Positions 45,205 through 56,370 of a stretch of 64,000 bases of DNA are shown one piece after another. Both the position numbers and the translations under genes were made by a program. Source of the stretch: Perognathus longimembris pacificus. Lineage: Eukaryota > Chordata > Mammalia > Rodentia > Heteromyidae. The stretch covers positions 11,358,963 to 11,422,962 of the forward strand of contig NC_063176.1 of the NCBI RefSeq assembly GCF_023159225.1. The letters run 5' to 3'. How positions within the stretch are numbered: the first letter of the stretch is position 1; every line of letters starts with the position of its first letter. The notes under the pieces were generated by a model that worked only from the letters and a program-made list of their open reading frames with translations, searched no databases and was not told where the DNA came from.

Positions 45205-45372
45205 GGGAAAATTAGTGGAACAGAGGAGACAAGAGGAAAAAAGTAGTATAAGGGGAGGAGAGAAAGAAAAACAGTAAAGGAGGGACCCGAAGGGAGAGGA
45301 AAAAGAAGATGAATTCATGACATAGATGAAGGAAAAGAAGAACCAAGAGAAAAGGAGGAGGAGGAAGGGGTG
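45205..45372. repeat. Purine-rich (GA) tract
   Basis: Long A/G-only runs (GAGGAGACAAGAGGAAAAAAG-type) with few pyrimidines. A minus-strand frame here (45212-45436) is a proline/leucine-rich artefact of composition. Confidence 0.85.
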
Positions 45373-45731
45373 GTAGTGGAATATTCATAGTCATTTTAGG
45401 TGATATTAGGCAATCTAACTTTCTAATTAAATCCATATAAAAGTCCAGTTAAAGGTATTTTTTCCAGTAAGACATATTTCCAAATAAAGATGAAATCATA
45501 TTTCATGTATGATAAATTATGATAGATTAATTCATCTCATTATTTTGCAGGCTTAGTTTATTTGTTGATTCCCACTGACTGGGTGCAAAACGTTTAAATA
45601 TTCAAAGCTATGGAAACATGTATTCTCTAAAGATACTTATAAATAAATACTTACATTGTTGCCATTTTGTCCTATAAATGTCTACTGGATGCAGCAACTA
45701 CAGTCTAATTACATCAGGAAAATGGTATTTC

Positions 45732-46503
45732 TGAAAACCAAGGAAATGTGTAGTGCTCCCCCCAGCTCCTAGGAACAATAGAGCTTGTAAAGTTTCACCG
45801 TCTTAGAGTTTACTCTTGGCTTCTATAACTCCATTTTGGTGACTCTATGCTAGGGGGCTGCACCCTCACCCCTAAGACTAGCTCCTTGTAGTTTGACATT
45901 TAAAAATATGTGTAGCCCTTGTTCCTCTCTGTATCTAGGTAGCAACCATAGTAACAGTTGTAGAAATGCCATGGTGACAGTCAGTTGGGCCTGCTTAAGA
46001 TTAAGTACTGGATTGTTTTAGTCCACTCATGAGTGCTTAGTTGGGGAAACCTGGTAACAATTGTTAAAATAATATTGATACTAGGTCAGCTTAACCACGA
46101 AATTCTGCTTTTGTACATGGCTTGCTTAGCCTGTTTGTGACTTGCTCTGACCCCTTGCATTGACCCCCTGCGTCTCTGCTACATGACCACCTGCTGTAGA
46201 ATGCATAGCTTCTACCTTTAAAAACCCAGTCCTGTGGTGGCTCCTGGCTGTTCTTTACCATCCCGATGGTGGAGAGCAGACATTATGCACAGCTAAATAA
46301 AGACTCCTAGCCCAGGGGCTGGGGATATGGCCTAGTGGCAAGAGTGCTTGCCTCCTATACATGAGGCCCTGGGTTCAATTCCCCAGCACCACATACACAG
46401 AAAATGGCCAGAAGGGGCGCTGTGGCTCAGGTGGCAGAGTGCTAGCCTTGAGCAGGAAGAAGCAAAGGACAGTGCTCAGGCCCTGAGTCCAAGGCACAGG
46501 ACT

Positions 46504-46539
<36 letters not shown>

Positions 46540-46612
46540 CTCTTAGCCCAATTGACTGAGTGCTGGTGACTTTCTTGTGTGGGTGCAAGTCCAAGGTGGC
46601 CAGGATACCACA
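45732..46612 (+). mobile_element. Solo LTR, family A copy 1, with nested SINE
   Basis: Starts TGAAAACCAAGG and ends GGATACCACA. It contains CTTAGAGTTTACTC, CACCTGCTGTAGAATGC, a TTTAAAAACCCAG promoter-like site and AATAAA (46296-46301). Two further copies occur at 49483 and 54995. No internal genes are attached, so it appears to be a solo LTR. Its length without the SINE is about 660 bp. Confidence 0.82.
46315..46534 (+). mobile_element. IDL-Geo-type SINE nested in LTR
   Basis: Begins GGGGCTGGGGATATGGCC. It has a near-consensus body and a run of more than 30 A. Target duplication AAAGACTCCTAGCCCA (46299-46314) and AAAGACTCTTAGCCCA (46535-46550), one mismatch. The target lies just after the LTR's polyadenylation signal. 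Confidence 0.95.
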
Positions 46613-46830
46613 GTATCAAATTCAGAGAAGAATGACCACTATCTGATGCCAAAAAGCAGTTAAATTAATGGGTATTAAATAATGGAAATTTTTAGTTCTC
46701 TGTTTTTGTAATCTGGTGTAACTAGTAATCTTTATCTCACAATTATTGTTCATGTTAGTTAATTTTAAGTGTCAGATAAGTAGAAAGAATGTAGAAATAA
46801 AATATTCCACTAGTAAATTTAAATTATGTA

Positions 46831-47008
46831 CTTATCTTTTATTCAGTGTACTATTTTCAAAATGATTTATTATTGCTGGAGGCTAGCATTGATAAAATGA
46901 GAGCTCTGAACTTACAATGTCCATTAACAGCCTTTTGGGATCTGCCTGGAAAGCTGTTTTGATCTTTGTCTTAATATCATTGTAAACAGAGTAATGAAGA
47001 AAATAGAT
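46831..47008. repeat. 177-bp direct repeat, copy 2
   Basis: About 98% identical to 44977-45153. Its right edge coincides with the start of the L1 fragment at 47009. Its left edge follows AT-rich sequence unlike that next to copy 1. Confidence 0.95.
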
Positions 47009-48100
47009 GGTACCTCCAGTACCATCACAAAAACTGAGGGGCCTTTGGATTGATTCCATATCTTAGGTGTGGTAAATAATGCTGCAATCAACATAGTTGT
47101 GCTGGAAGCTTTAATTTGGCCTTTCTTGTGATCACATGGGTAAATGCCCATGAGTAAGATTGCTGGGTCATAGGGGAGCTCCATGTTTAGTCTTTTCTTT
47201 TTTTTTTTTTTTTTTTTTTTTTTTGGCCAGTCCTGGGGCTTGGACTCAGGGCCTGAGCACTGTTCCTGGCTTCTTTTTGCTCAAGGCTAGCACTCTGCCA
47301 CTTGAGCCACAGTGCCACTTCTGGCCATTTTCTGTATATGTGGTGCTGGGGAATTGAACCCAGGGCCTCATGTATAGGAGGCAAGCACTCTTGCCACTAG
47401 GCCATATCCCCAGCCCCCCATGTTTAGTCTTTTGATGAACTTCTATACTGCTTTCCGGAGTAGTTGAACAAGTTTACATTCCCATCGCCAGTGTAACAGC
47501 TTTCCCTTTTCACTACATCCCTGCCAACATCTATTATTATTTCTTTTCTTTTGATGTTGGCCAATCCAACTGGGCTGAGGTGGAATCTCAAAATAGTTTT
47601 TATTTGCATTTTTTTATGGTCCAACATGTTGAATATTTCTCCCTGTATTTATTGGTCATTCTTATTTCCTCTCCAGAGAAGTCTCTTTAATTCTTTAGAA
47701 GTTGTTGTTTATTTGAGGATTTGTTTTTTGGAGGTTTTACTTTTTTGAGCTCTAAGTATATTTGAGATACGAGGCCTTTGTCTGTTGTATAGCTCATGAA
47801 GATCGTCTTCCAATCTTTGGGCTTCCTATTTATCATTTTAACAATGTCTTTTGCCAAGCAACAGCTCTGCAGTTTAATGCAACCCTATTTATCCAGCCTT
47901 TCTTGGATTTGTTGTGTTTCTGCATCTTTATTTAGGGCATTTTTATCTGTGTCAAGGAGGTCTAGTGTTTCCCCTATCTCTTCCTGTAACATTTTCAGAG
48001 TATCTGTTCTTACCTAGAAGTCTTTAATCTATTTGCAATTGATTCTGGTTCAGGGTGATATATAAGAATCTAACTTCAATTTTCTACACATTCTTAGTTA
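47009..48100 (-). mobile_element. LINE-1 ORF2 C-terminal fragment, antisense
   Basis: The plus strand is the complement of ORF2: ATTGCTGGGTCATAGGGG, CCCTGCCAACATCTATTATT, GATACGAGGCCTTTGTCTG and GATTCTGGTTCAGGGTG. Frames are broken by stops. No 3' UTR is attached at the left (3') side; it ends on the duplicated 177-bp block. One SINE is nested. Confidence 0.88.
47197..47417 (-). mobile_element. IDL-Geo-type SINE nested in L1
   Basis: Poly(T) then GGCCAGTCCTGGGGCTTGG, ending CATATCCCCAGCCC. Perfect 16-bp target duplication CCATGTTTAGTCTTTT (47181-47196 and 47418-47433), which is L1 ORF2 sequence. Body near consensus. Confidence 0.96.
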
Positions 48101-48284
48101 AAAATTACATTTTAGATCAGCATTTTTATAAGTGTTACATACTACTTTGTTCCTCCAATCAAATATCATTGGATAATATTTTACTTATTCTTCTTTCCTT
48201 GAAAACCACCAAGTTTAACCCCAGTAATTTGTGCTTCTCATGAGAAAGTTCCAACAATAATGGTGAGACAGTCAGCCAACAAAT
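48101..48284. other. Unassigned spacer between L1 parts
   Basis: AT-rich, not matched to the L1 modules seen elsewhere in the window. Confidence 0.35.
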
Positions 48285-48478
48285 GCAGCAGTGATACTCA
48301 CTAGATATTAGGTTGTAAATGATCTTTACAACTTCTGTGAGAGGGGGTTCAGGAGGTAAAAACTGGGAGAAAACAAGGGCACAAGTGACACTCTTCAAAA
48401 AGAAATATACTTATTACCTGACTTATATAACTGTACCTCCTCTGGGCATCACCTTTAGAAATAACAATAAAAAGTTGT
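48285..48478 (+). mobile_element. LINE-1 3' UTR end, sense
   Basis: CAGCAGTGATACTCACTAG, a GAGAGGGGGTTCAGGAGG block, AAATATACTTATTACCTGAC and ATAACAATAAAAAG. Same module order as 22485-22680. Together with the antisense ORF2 to its left it could be one 5'-inverted insertion. Confidence 0.75.
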
Positions 48479-48544
48479 AGAGACCATTAAAAGTCCAATC
48501 TTGAAAACATACAGTTAAAAAACAACAACAACAACAAACAAATG

Positions 48545-48630
48545 TCTGGGATTAGCTCACTGGCACATTGCTTCCTTAGCAAGTGCAATGTCCTGGCTTG
48601 ATCTCCACTAGCAAAAAAAGAAGAGAAAAA
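48545..48630 (+). mobile_element. ID monomer SINE, diverged
   Basis: CTGGGATTAGCTCACTGG (A box), CTTAGCAAGTGCAATGTCC and GGCTTGATCTCCACTAG (B box), then an A-rich tail. Probable target duplication ACAGTTAAAAAA / ACAGTTTAAAAAA. Confidence 0.75.
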
Positions 48631-48639
48631 AACTACAGT

Positions 48640-49171
48640 TTAAAAAAGCATTTCAATTTTTATCCTTTTTATTCCTAAGCACTGATATTTTTAGATATAT
48701 CATTGAACAGAGCCCACAGACACCATTACAACCATCAGTTTTGAATTTCTATAGTAAGTATAGCTTAGTTGCTTCAACTTAAAATCGGAAATTAGATTAT
48801 AAAAATGTTGGAATCTTTGTTGTAATCACTTCTTTGTTTACTTGGAACCCAAGTGAAAATTTATGCAAATTAACCTTGATAATTACTCCTCCCACCTCTA
48901 GTCATTGTATGCATCACTCTCATGGGTCACTGTTAGGAGTGGCCCTTCTCATTCCCTTCATTTAGTGGAAGATCAATTCTCCAAGTCATTTAGTTTTGCT
49001 TTGTCAATCCTCACATACTACAGCGCTGTTTCCTGCTTATTAGATATAACATTTGCACAGAGTCTGTCTCCAATAATGCCGTGGAGACCACTGGCTCTCA
49101 GGGTCCTTGGATGTAGATGGAACAGTTTTCATTTTCTTATTACAAATCCCATGTTTAAAACTGCTTGCCAC
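48640..49171. other. Unique sequence, no feature recognised
   Basis: About 0.5 kb with a 102-codon frame (48905-49213) of no recognisable family. Confidence 0.4.
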
Positions 49172-49187
49172 AAAACTGTGTATCTGG

Positions 49188-49403
49188 CAAGCGCCCATGG
49201 CTCACACCTGTAATCCTAACTACTCAATAGGTTTGAAATTTGATTATTGTGGTTCAGTGCCAGCTCAGGGAGGAAAGCCCATGAGCCTCTTGTCTCCAAT
49301 TAACCACCAGAAAACTGAAAGTGGTGCTGTATCCCAAGTGGTAGAGTACTAGCCTTGATTGGAAGATCTCAGGTGCAGTGCGCAGGCCCAGACCAACAAG
49401 AAC
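49188..49403 (+). mobile_element. B1-Geo-type composite SINE
   Basis: B1-like half (GCGCCCATGGCTCACACC, GTAATCCTAACTACTC), linker (GGAAAGCCCATGAGCC, CAATTAACCACCAG), Geo half (AAGTGGTAGAGTACTAGCC), shortened 3' end. Target duplication AAAACTGTGTATCTGG (49172-49187) and AAAATTGTATATGTGG (starting about 49405), with a few differences. Confidence 0.85.
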
Positions 49404-49482
49404 AAAAATTGTATATGTGGAACTTCAGATATACAGTTGAAGAAAGGGATTTCAATTCGATACATCAGTTTGCTTACAATAC

Positions 49483-50190
49483 TGTAGTAACCTGATCACC
49501 CAGGACGAGAACTCATGACAATCAAATCACCAGCGCTCAGTCAATTGGGCTAGGAGTCTTTATTTAGCTGTGCATAGCATCTGCTCTCCACCATCAGAAT
49601 GGTAAAGAACAGCACTGAGCCACCACAGGGCTCAATTTTTCAAGGTAGAAGCTATGCATTCTACAGCAGGTGGTCATGTAGCACAGACGCAGGGGGTCAA
49701 TGCAGGGGGTCAGAGCAAGTCACAAACAGGCTAAGCAAGCCATTACAAAAGCAGAATTTCGTGGTTAAGCTGACCTAATATCAACTTTATTTTAACAGTT
49801 GTTATCATGCTTCTCTAATATCAACTAAGCAAGCACGAGTGGGCTAAAACAATCCAGTACTCAATCATAAGTGAACCAACCTGACAGTCACCATGGCATT
49901 TCTACAGCTACTACTATGATTATTTCTATAATCTATTACTACGATCATTTTCATAATGTTACTATGGTTGCTACCTAGACACAGAGAGGAAGAAAGGCTA
50001 CATGTATTTTTAGATGTCAAACTATAAGGAACTAGTCTCATGAGGTGGGGGTGCAGCTAGCATGGAGTCCCCAAAGTGGAGTTATAGAAGCCAAGAGTAA
50101 ACTCTAAAACAGTGAAATTTTACAAGGTCTATATTGTTTGTAGTTGCTGAGGGGGTGGGGGGGGGGTGGTACACTTTTCCTAGACTGACT
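49483..50190 (-). mobile_element. LTR, family A copy 2, reverse orientation
   Basis: The complement of the family-A LTR: TAGGAGTCTTTATTTAGCTG (AATAAA on the minus strand), GCATTCTACAGCAGGTGGTC and CAAACTATAAGGAACTAGTC. A G-rich run (about 50151-50170) marks the region near its 5' end. The 5' boundary is approximate. No ERV genes adjoin it. Confidence 0.8.
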
Positions 50191-50199
50191 GCATTTTAT

Positions 50200-50873
50200 C
50201 ACCTACAGACTTTTATTCTCTGACTGGATTTGAAGCCCAGTAGACTAGGGGAAAATGGGGCGTGGTAACTAACAGCAAATGCAGGAGATAATCCTTCATA
50301 TACACCCCTTAGGATTAAGGGAACAAAGTCATTTTAGAGGAAAGAAAGCAGGATAACTTAAGAAAACGGAGGCCTGGTGAAGGCAACTCATAAATATGGG
50401 ATTTAGAAACACAGAAGAGCCATCTTTGCTTCAAAGAGAGACAACAGGATGCATTTCTTCCTGAGGGATTAACAACAGCAATTCTCACCCAAGGATTAAA
50501 AATCACTTGAAGGATGCATTCATACCTGGAAACTCAGAGAAGAACACCAAGTGTGGTTACAGCAAGCCAGACCCCCTGGCTTTACCTATAAATACCCCAA
50601 CAGCACAAGAAGCTGTGTATCTCTCTCTGGGTGTCTCCCTTGCTCTCTGCTTTTCTGTCTCTCTGTGTCTCTCCATGTCTCTCCTTGTGTTTTTCTTTGT
50701 GTGTTCGTCTCTGTCTCCCTATGAGGGCACCCACTCTACTACAGTGTTGCCCTGCTCTTTTGTGTCTGCCTGCATGCTTGCTTACTTGCTCAGTAAAGCT
50801 CTGCCAAGTTTTCTTACCATTGTAACTTGTCCAGAAATTCTTATTCTGTGATTGAAGTCAAGGACCCTAACAA
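50200..50873 (+). mobile_element. Candidate LTR of a second family
   Basis: TATAAATACC (about 50589) lies upstream of a pyrimidine-rich TCTCTCTGGGTGTCTCC region. CAGTAAAGCTCTGCC, TTGTAACTTGTCC and an ending AAGGACCCTAACA follow, an arrangement typical of LTRs. The left boundary is unknown. Frames of 114 and 64 codons (50507-50851) are products of the CT-rich repeats. Confidence 0.5.
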
Positions 50874-50946
50874 AATGACGAGTTCTTATATTTAAAGGGG
50901 AGCTTCACCAAACCTCACCTCTGTCTGGTGAGTCTCACTCCTACTA

Positions 50947-50966
50947 CTCTCTCTCTCTCTCTCTCT
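50947..50966. repeat. (TC)n microsatellite
   Basis: About 10 TC units. Confidence 0.9.
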
Positions 50967-51294
50967 GTCTGTTTTCTCTCCTTCTGTTCTTCCAAGGTCA
51001 CTTTGAACCCTGTAGCTGTTTTGACCCATTTGTAGCCAAACTGCAGTCTTTATATTATTCTGTGTGATCTGAGAATCTGATAATAGTGCTAATAATATCT
51101 GATAATTAGTAATTAAGATTGGCACAAAAATCTTGGGTTGCCAAAGTCTTAGGCTTTAGTAGTAATTAATGCCAACTAAATTGAAATGGCTTGTGAATTT
51201 TTCATTATTCAATAAATTCTGACATTGTGGAAAGATGCAAGCATGCTGTCTGTTTGTACCTTGCTTGCTTATGGCAGTTGTAAGAGTTATTAAA

Positions 51295-51645
51295 GTAGGT
51301 AACCAATGAACGAGGACACCACATGCTTTTCAGACATGAGAGAAAAGTTTATTCCCAAACTGCTGGCCTATGGTTGAGATCAAACATGGCTGGAGAGAAC
51401 AGCTGAACCACCCTGGGCCAGGCCTTACCTTGGGCAGGGTCGGGGAGGTGTGGCCAGGTGGATTCCAAAGAGACCTCAGAGAAGGGAGAGGTAACTGCCT
51501 CCAGGTATGCCAGTTACCTAGGTAAAGTAGGTACTGAGTGGAGACTTAAAGGTCGGTGAAGAGGATAGGGCATCATCATGGATCTCTCCCTGGGGCAGGG
51601 CGGGGGGGGGGGGGGTAGACCTTACAACAGTGAGATCTAACAAAG
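51295..51645 (-). mobile_element. LTR of family B, partial, reverse orientation
   Basis: GTTTATTCCC (AATAAAC on the minus strand) near 51349, then GGTAACTGCCTCCAGGTATG and CCAGTTACCTAGG. These are the complement of the GGCACACCTGGAGGCAGTTGCC and GAGTTACCTAAG parts of the LTR at 55790. A run of about 15 G (51600-51615) marks its far end. Confidence 0.7.
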
Positions 51646-53329
51646 AGGATAAAGCATGAGAAACAGCCCCATGTCTTATATGCTTTCCTGGTGGATGTGC
51701 TTGTACTCAGAGTTCATAAGCTATTACCCTCCTTTAGGGTTTTGCTTTTTCTCATTTAGACATACTCAAAAGAACCATCTATTCACTTTGCTAAACATCA
51801 CTTCAGAAAATATGCATATGGCTGGTTTGGGAACTATATTTGCTCCCAACACACACACACACACACCAACAACAACAAAACTTTGAGGGTGAAATCATAC
51901 TATTCAGAAGGAGAGTGAACCATGATAAAACCCGTTTCAACAACTAACATGCACTTTAAAAACATCAAGAGATTATTAGGAAACTGAAGGGAAAACAAAG
52001 GTAAAAGATAGTCTCATAGAAGTATTCTGAAAACAGGCATGAAAATTAAACATTGAGTTTTAGGGTAATTATTTAATACTGAATTAGGCCTGTGAGGGTA
52101 GTGATTTGCAAATGCGTCCTCAAGACTTTTAGTTACTGTCTATGGAAGTTAGCTAAAACTTTTAGTTAAGTTGTCTATATTTTGTTGTAGGTCAAAGCAT
52201 CAATGTAGATCATTTCTGTGAGGAAGTGATTTGATATTTTGATTGAAAAAGATACCTGTTATCATTTGAAGGGAAAGAGAAACTAAAAATCCCTTGTCTT
52301 CAATGAGAATATGTTTAATCTTGGAACTTAAGAGAAAAGACAGAGGTATTATAATTTGTGTGGCAAAGGATATGTCTAGATGGGAAACCACTATCATTAT
52401 TCAAGATATGCAATACCAAAGGACCATGAAATTACAATAATGAATTGAATATAACAGAGGCTAGAGCAGTTTTCAATCACATTTGAAAGCAAACTAAGAA
52501 AATTTACTAGTTAAAATATGACAAGTGTATACTTCAGAGCAGGAAAAGCATTTATCTAGGCAGAGATGCTAGATATAGAAAGAGGCAAACTTTTCTCAAG
52601 ATAAAGTTTAATTCAGCTTGCTTTTGAAACATATTAAATAATTGTATGTTAAAATTAATGTTAAATTTAAATGAAAAAGGAACTACAATACTTCAAACAC
52701 TTTAGTGCTTCTATATTAACTAATGTGGCACAGACAACAATGAGTTTTCTCACTTGTAAGCAAGCCTGTTTCCTCATACATCCCAATTCCTGTTTTGTAT
52801 AACTTTGTTTTTCTTTTAATTACTTTTTCTTTCTTCCCTTTAAAGTATTAGAAGACCAATTTCCTAATTTAAAAATGCATCCCTATTTCCATAATAAAGG
52901 TTTCAATTTTTTTTCACAGAACTTGAGATTGATTTGTATTTTCATTCCAATAAAGAGTTCCCAGGCATAAAAGTTTTTTTTCATCAAATTGTAATTAGCA
53001 GAAATGTGTTGTGCTTCTGGACAAACAAGAATTTTAACTAGAAGCAGGATTATTCTATTCTATCAAAAGGAAAAAGGGGATGATCATCAATTGGGTTTAG
53101 CTTTGAAACTTCAGAGTACCCTGGGCCCAAAGAAGGTTAATTAGAACCATTTTAGCTTTGGAATTTATTTTGCATTATTCACAACTTTTTGAAAAACATG
53201 TTTGTCTATTTTTCACAGTATATTTTCTCCAATTGTTGTGAAGTATGTTACACCTTCAATCAGATATAGACACAGTCCTGGGAAAATAGAGAAGCCACAT
53301 TTTGAGAGGTCAAATTTTGGAGTTCAAAT
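51646..53329. other. Mostly unique sequence
   Basis: About 1.7 kb with a short (CA)n at 51849-51867 and otherwise AT-rich sequence. No gene or repeat recognised. Confidence 0.45.
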
Positions 53330-53760
53330 TTTGGAGTCTTTACTGGGGTGCTAGCTGTCTGCAGGCAGCCAATTACAAAGACCCGCAGCCTGGAACAGAG
53401 GTTGCATCAACTTTTAATGACCAAGGGCACATGTTGGGTGCAGACCAAGCCTCACTAAAGCATTATATATAAACACAGAACAAGGGGCTAAACAACACAA
53501 TGCACCTACATATTCCTCAAAGCAGGGCCCTCCTGACTACTCATGGGTCCAGGCATCTGCAACTCAAAGAATGGCTTGTCTCCCCTCTAGGCCTTGGAGT
53601 TGGATGGATAGCCCCCATCTCCTGGCTAGGTTCCAGGACATCTATGAAACCAACAGTCCCCAATACCTGGCCAGGTACTGGGATTGGTGTGTCTTAGTTT
53701 CCTCACTTCCCTCCCCATTGCTCTTTATGTACATGAAATAAAAATTTCTCCTTGCCTGCA
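53330..53760 (-). mobile_element. LTR-like element related to 44336
   Basis: Shares GTGCTAGCTGTCTGCAGGCAG with 44336-44373. On the minus strand it has a CAGTAAAGAC polyadenylation-like site and a TATATAATGC site about 120 bp upstream. The right boundary is unclear. Confidence 0.45.
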
Positions 53761-53999
53761 CTTTTCAGATAGTTTTGCAAGATTTCTTCCTTTTCAGTAT
53801 TTAAGTCTATCATTTTTCTTTCTTAGGAAATCCAAGATTAGTTTAAAATGCTGTAACTAGAAGCCTTCTGAAAATCTTCAAATCAAGTAGACAAAGGCAC
53901 TGTGTGAGAAATAATCGACATTTTCTCATCAAATGCAGGGATAGAGATTTGTCAGCTATAAAGAAGCACATTTCTGCTTCTTCATTGAGAGCTTCCACT

Positions 54000-54300
54000 C
54001 CTTTGAAAACAGGTATAAAGACATTTGCACACCAATGTTCATTACTGCTATTCATAACCAAGCTATAAAAACAGCCCACCCTTCAATGGATAAATGTATC
54101 AAGAAAATGTGGAATGTATTTGCACAATGAAATTTTACTAATCTACCAGGAACAATTATGCTAAGTCAAGTAAATTATGTTAAGTCAAGTAAATCTGGTT
54201 CAGAAGAACAAACGGATGCATGTTTCCTCTTCTAAGTGGAAGTTTTATCAAAGTTCTAGATAAATAGGTAAACATATATACATAAATGTATTAAGTAAGA
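54000..54300 (+). mobile_element. Old LINE-1 ORF2 C-terminal fragment
   Basis: CACACCAATGTTCATTACTG, GCCCACCCTTCAATGGATAA and TTGCACAATGAAATTTTAC follow the order of the ORF2 end seen at 7640-7790 and 40330-40430, but are more diverged. Confidence 0.65.
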
Positions 54301-54339
54301 TATCATGTTATAAGGTGAGAAACAGAGAAGGTACATTTT

Positions 54340-54990
54340 GAGGCATCAAATCATGAATTGGGATGCCATGGTGACTGAAGAAGGGCCTGGAGACAGGAGA
54401 AAGGATGGAAAATGGAGACACATGGCATGGCATAATGGCACCTGAGCTGGTCTGGGCCTTAATAGTGTCAGGTAAGGAGGCAGGCTTACAGAAAATCCCA
54501 GGCCCAGGAACTGGAATGACAGGATTAGTAACCTATCAGACAAGTGCCCACCCCTATCTCCAGGGATTGAGGCATGCCAATCACCTGGGAGGTGGGTGCT
54601 TACCCATCCCCCACCATGAAGAGAAGATCCTGGATGCTACCATCCAACATGTGGCCAAGATGGTGCCACCCAGACCAGACATCCCTTATTTCATGGTATG
54701 TATGGATTTCTCCCTTGGATAACTCCTCTGGATAATTAACTTACTGCTTAACAAAACAATACCATAAAACTGAAACATACTTTGTCAGAGAAAAATTGTC
54801 AAGAAGAAAAGGGTAGACTAATGTAGGGAGAAAGTGTGGATGAATGCAACCATAATATTAGAGAAAATAACAAGCAATTACTGGAAAACATAAAGACCCA
54901 GTGCAGGATATCCCATTTCCATCCATTCTATGGGGAAGAGGGAATCTTGGCTATTCTGGAGGCCATGGCTAGTTCTCTTCCTTGCCAGTA
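54340..54990. other. Unassigned, GC-richer segment
   Basis: About 0.65 kb. 54340-54720 is GC-richer, with a 105-codon frame (54405-54722) without recognisable domains. It may be an unrecognised LTR or ERV internal piece, given the surrounding LTRs. Confidence 0.3.
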
Positions 54991-54994
54991 ATTG

Positions 54995-55682
54995 TGAAAA
55001 CCAAGAAAAAGTGTAGACCCCCATGCTCTTTGAAATAGCAGGCCTTGTAAAATTTCACTGTCTTAGAGTTTACTCTTAGATTCGATAACTCCATTTTTGT
55101 GACTCCGTATTAGAGGCCTGCACCCCAACCCCTGAGACTAGCTCCTCATTGTTTGACATTTAAAGATGTATGTAGCCTTTGTTCCTGTCTGTATCTACAC
55201 AGCAACCATAGTAACAGATTGTGAAGATGATCATAGTAATAAATTATAGAAATAACCATAGTAGTAGTTATAGAAATGCCCTAGTAACTGTCAGGTTGGT
55301 CCACTTATGATTGAGTACTGGATTGCTTGAGCCTGCTCATGCTTGCTTAGTTGATACAACGAAGTTGATATTAGGTTAGCCTGTCCATGAATATCTGCTT
55401 CTGTAAATGGCTTGCTTAACTCTTTTGTGACTTGCTTTTGATTCCTTGTGTCCCCCCGCCCATCTGTGCTATGTAACCACCTGCTGTAGAATGCATAGCT
55501 TCTACCTTTAAAAACCCAGCCCTATGGTGGCTCAGGGCTGTTCTTTACCATCCTGGTGGTGGAGAGCAGACTCTGTGCACAGCTAAATAAACACTCCTAG
55601 CCCGACTGACTGAGTGTGTGTGTGTGGGGGGGGAAGGAACAGTGGGCTAACTGCGGGGGGGTTGGGGGGGGGAATCTCCACA
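54995..55682 (+). mobile_element. LTR, family A copy 3
   Basis: Starts TGAAAACCAAGAAAAAG and ends GAATCTCCACA. It has CTTAGAGTTTACTC, CACCTGCTGTAGAATGC and AATAAA (55586-55591). The U5 part contains TG and long G runs (55627-55672) that differ from copy 1. No target duplication is visible. Confidence 0.82.
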
Positions 55683-55789
55683 GGAGAGGATCCCACTGAG
55701 ATGTTTCAGGACCCCATGGCCTTTCTGGCACTCAGATAGCCAGCTCATCGATGCAGTACATGCTGTCCAATAAAAACCTTTTTGGAGTT

Positions 55790-56370
55790 ACTTAGAAATC
55801 TTCAGGAAGCAAGTGAAAGGTCCACCCAGGGAGTGCTCCATGCAGATGACCCCAGCCTGTTTAGGTCTGCACCCAGTACCCGAGTTACCTAAGTAACTGG
55901 CACACCTGGAGGCAGTTGCCTCCTCCTTCTCTGAGGTCAGATCCAGTCCATCTGCCCATACCTCCTGCCTCCCCTACATAACCAGTTCAACAGGAGTCCC
56001 CTCTCTTTTTCTTTTCTCTCTTACTTTCTTGCTCTTTTCTCTCTGTTTCCCTTCTTCCTTCCCCTCTGTCTCCCCACACCTCCATCTTGTGTGTGCTGCA
56101 AGTTTGCTTTCCCCCCAATAAACTCCTTTCTGCCTGAACCATGTGGCGGGTTTCCTTTCCTGTGAACCTTACCTCTGGGGCCGAGATCCAGGAAGCGGCA
56201 GAGTCAGGAGTCGCTGTATCCCCTCCTCTCTCTCTTCTTCTGAGAGGCAATCCTCCTCCTTGACTGCCTCTCCTTGGGCCAAGAAAAGCTGGAGGAAACT
56301 CACTTCGGACTTCTGGCCTTTACCATTGCTGGCTACACACCCACCACATCATTTCCTCTCCACCTCTGGT
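55790..56370 (+). mobile_element. LTR of family B
   Basis: U3 with GGAGTGCTCCATGCAGATG and GGAGGCAGTTGCCTCCTCC, and a pyrimidine-rich CT tract (55998-56080). AATAAA (56117-56122), TGCCTGAACCATGTGG and a long U5-like part follow. It resembles class I ERV LTRs in layout. The left end is approximate. Frames here (55987-56376) are composition artefacts. Confidence 0.72.

Noticed and set aside
6292..47384. Many 60-85 codon frames with similar sequence on both strands (for example 8031-8291, 24822-25067, 46348-46569, 47187-47384)
   Set aside because: These are translations of the IDL-Geo SINE, so they resemble one another. They are not a protein family.
50507..50851. 114-codon Ser/Leu/Cys-rich frame
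   Set aside because: Generated by the CT-rich repeat inside a candidate LTR. No family features.
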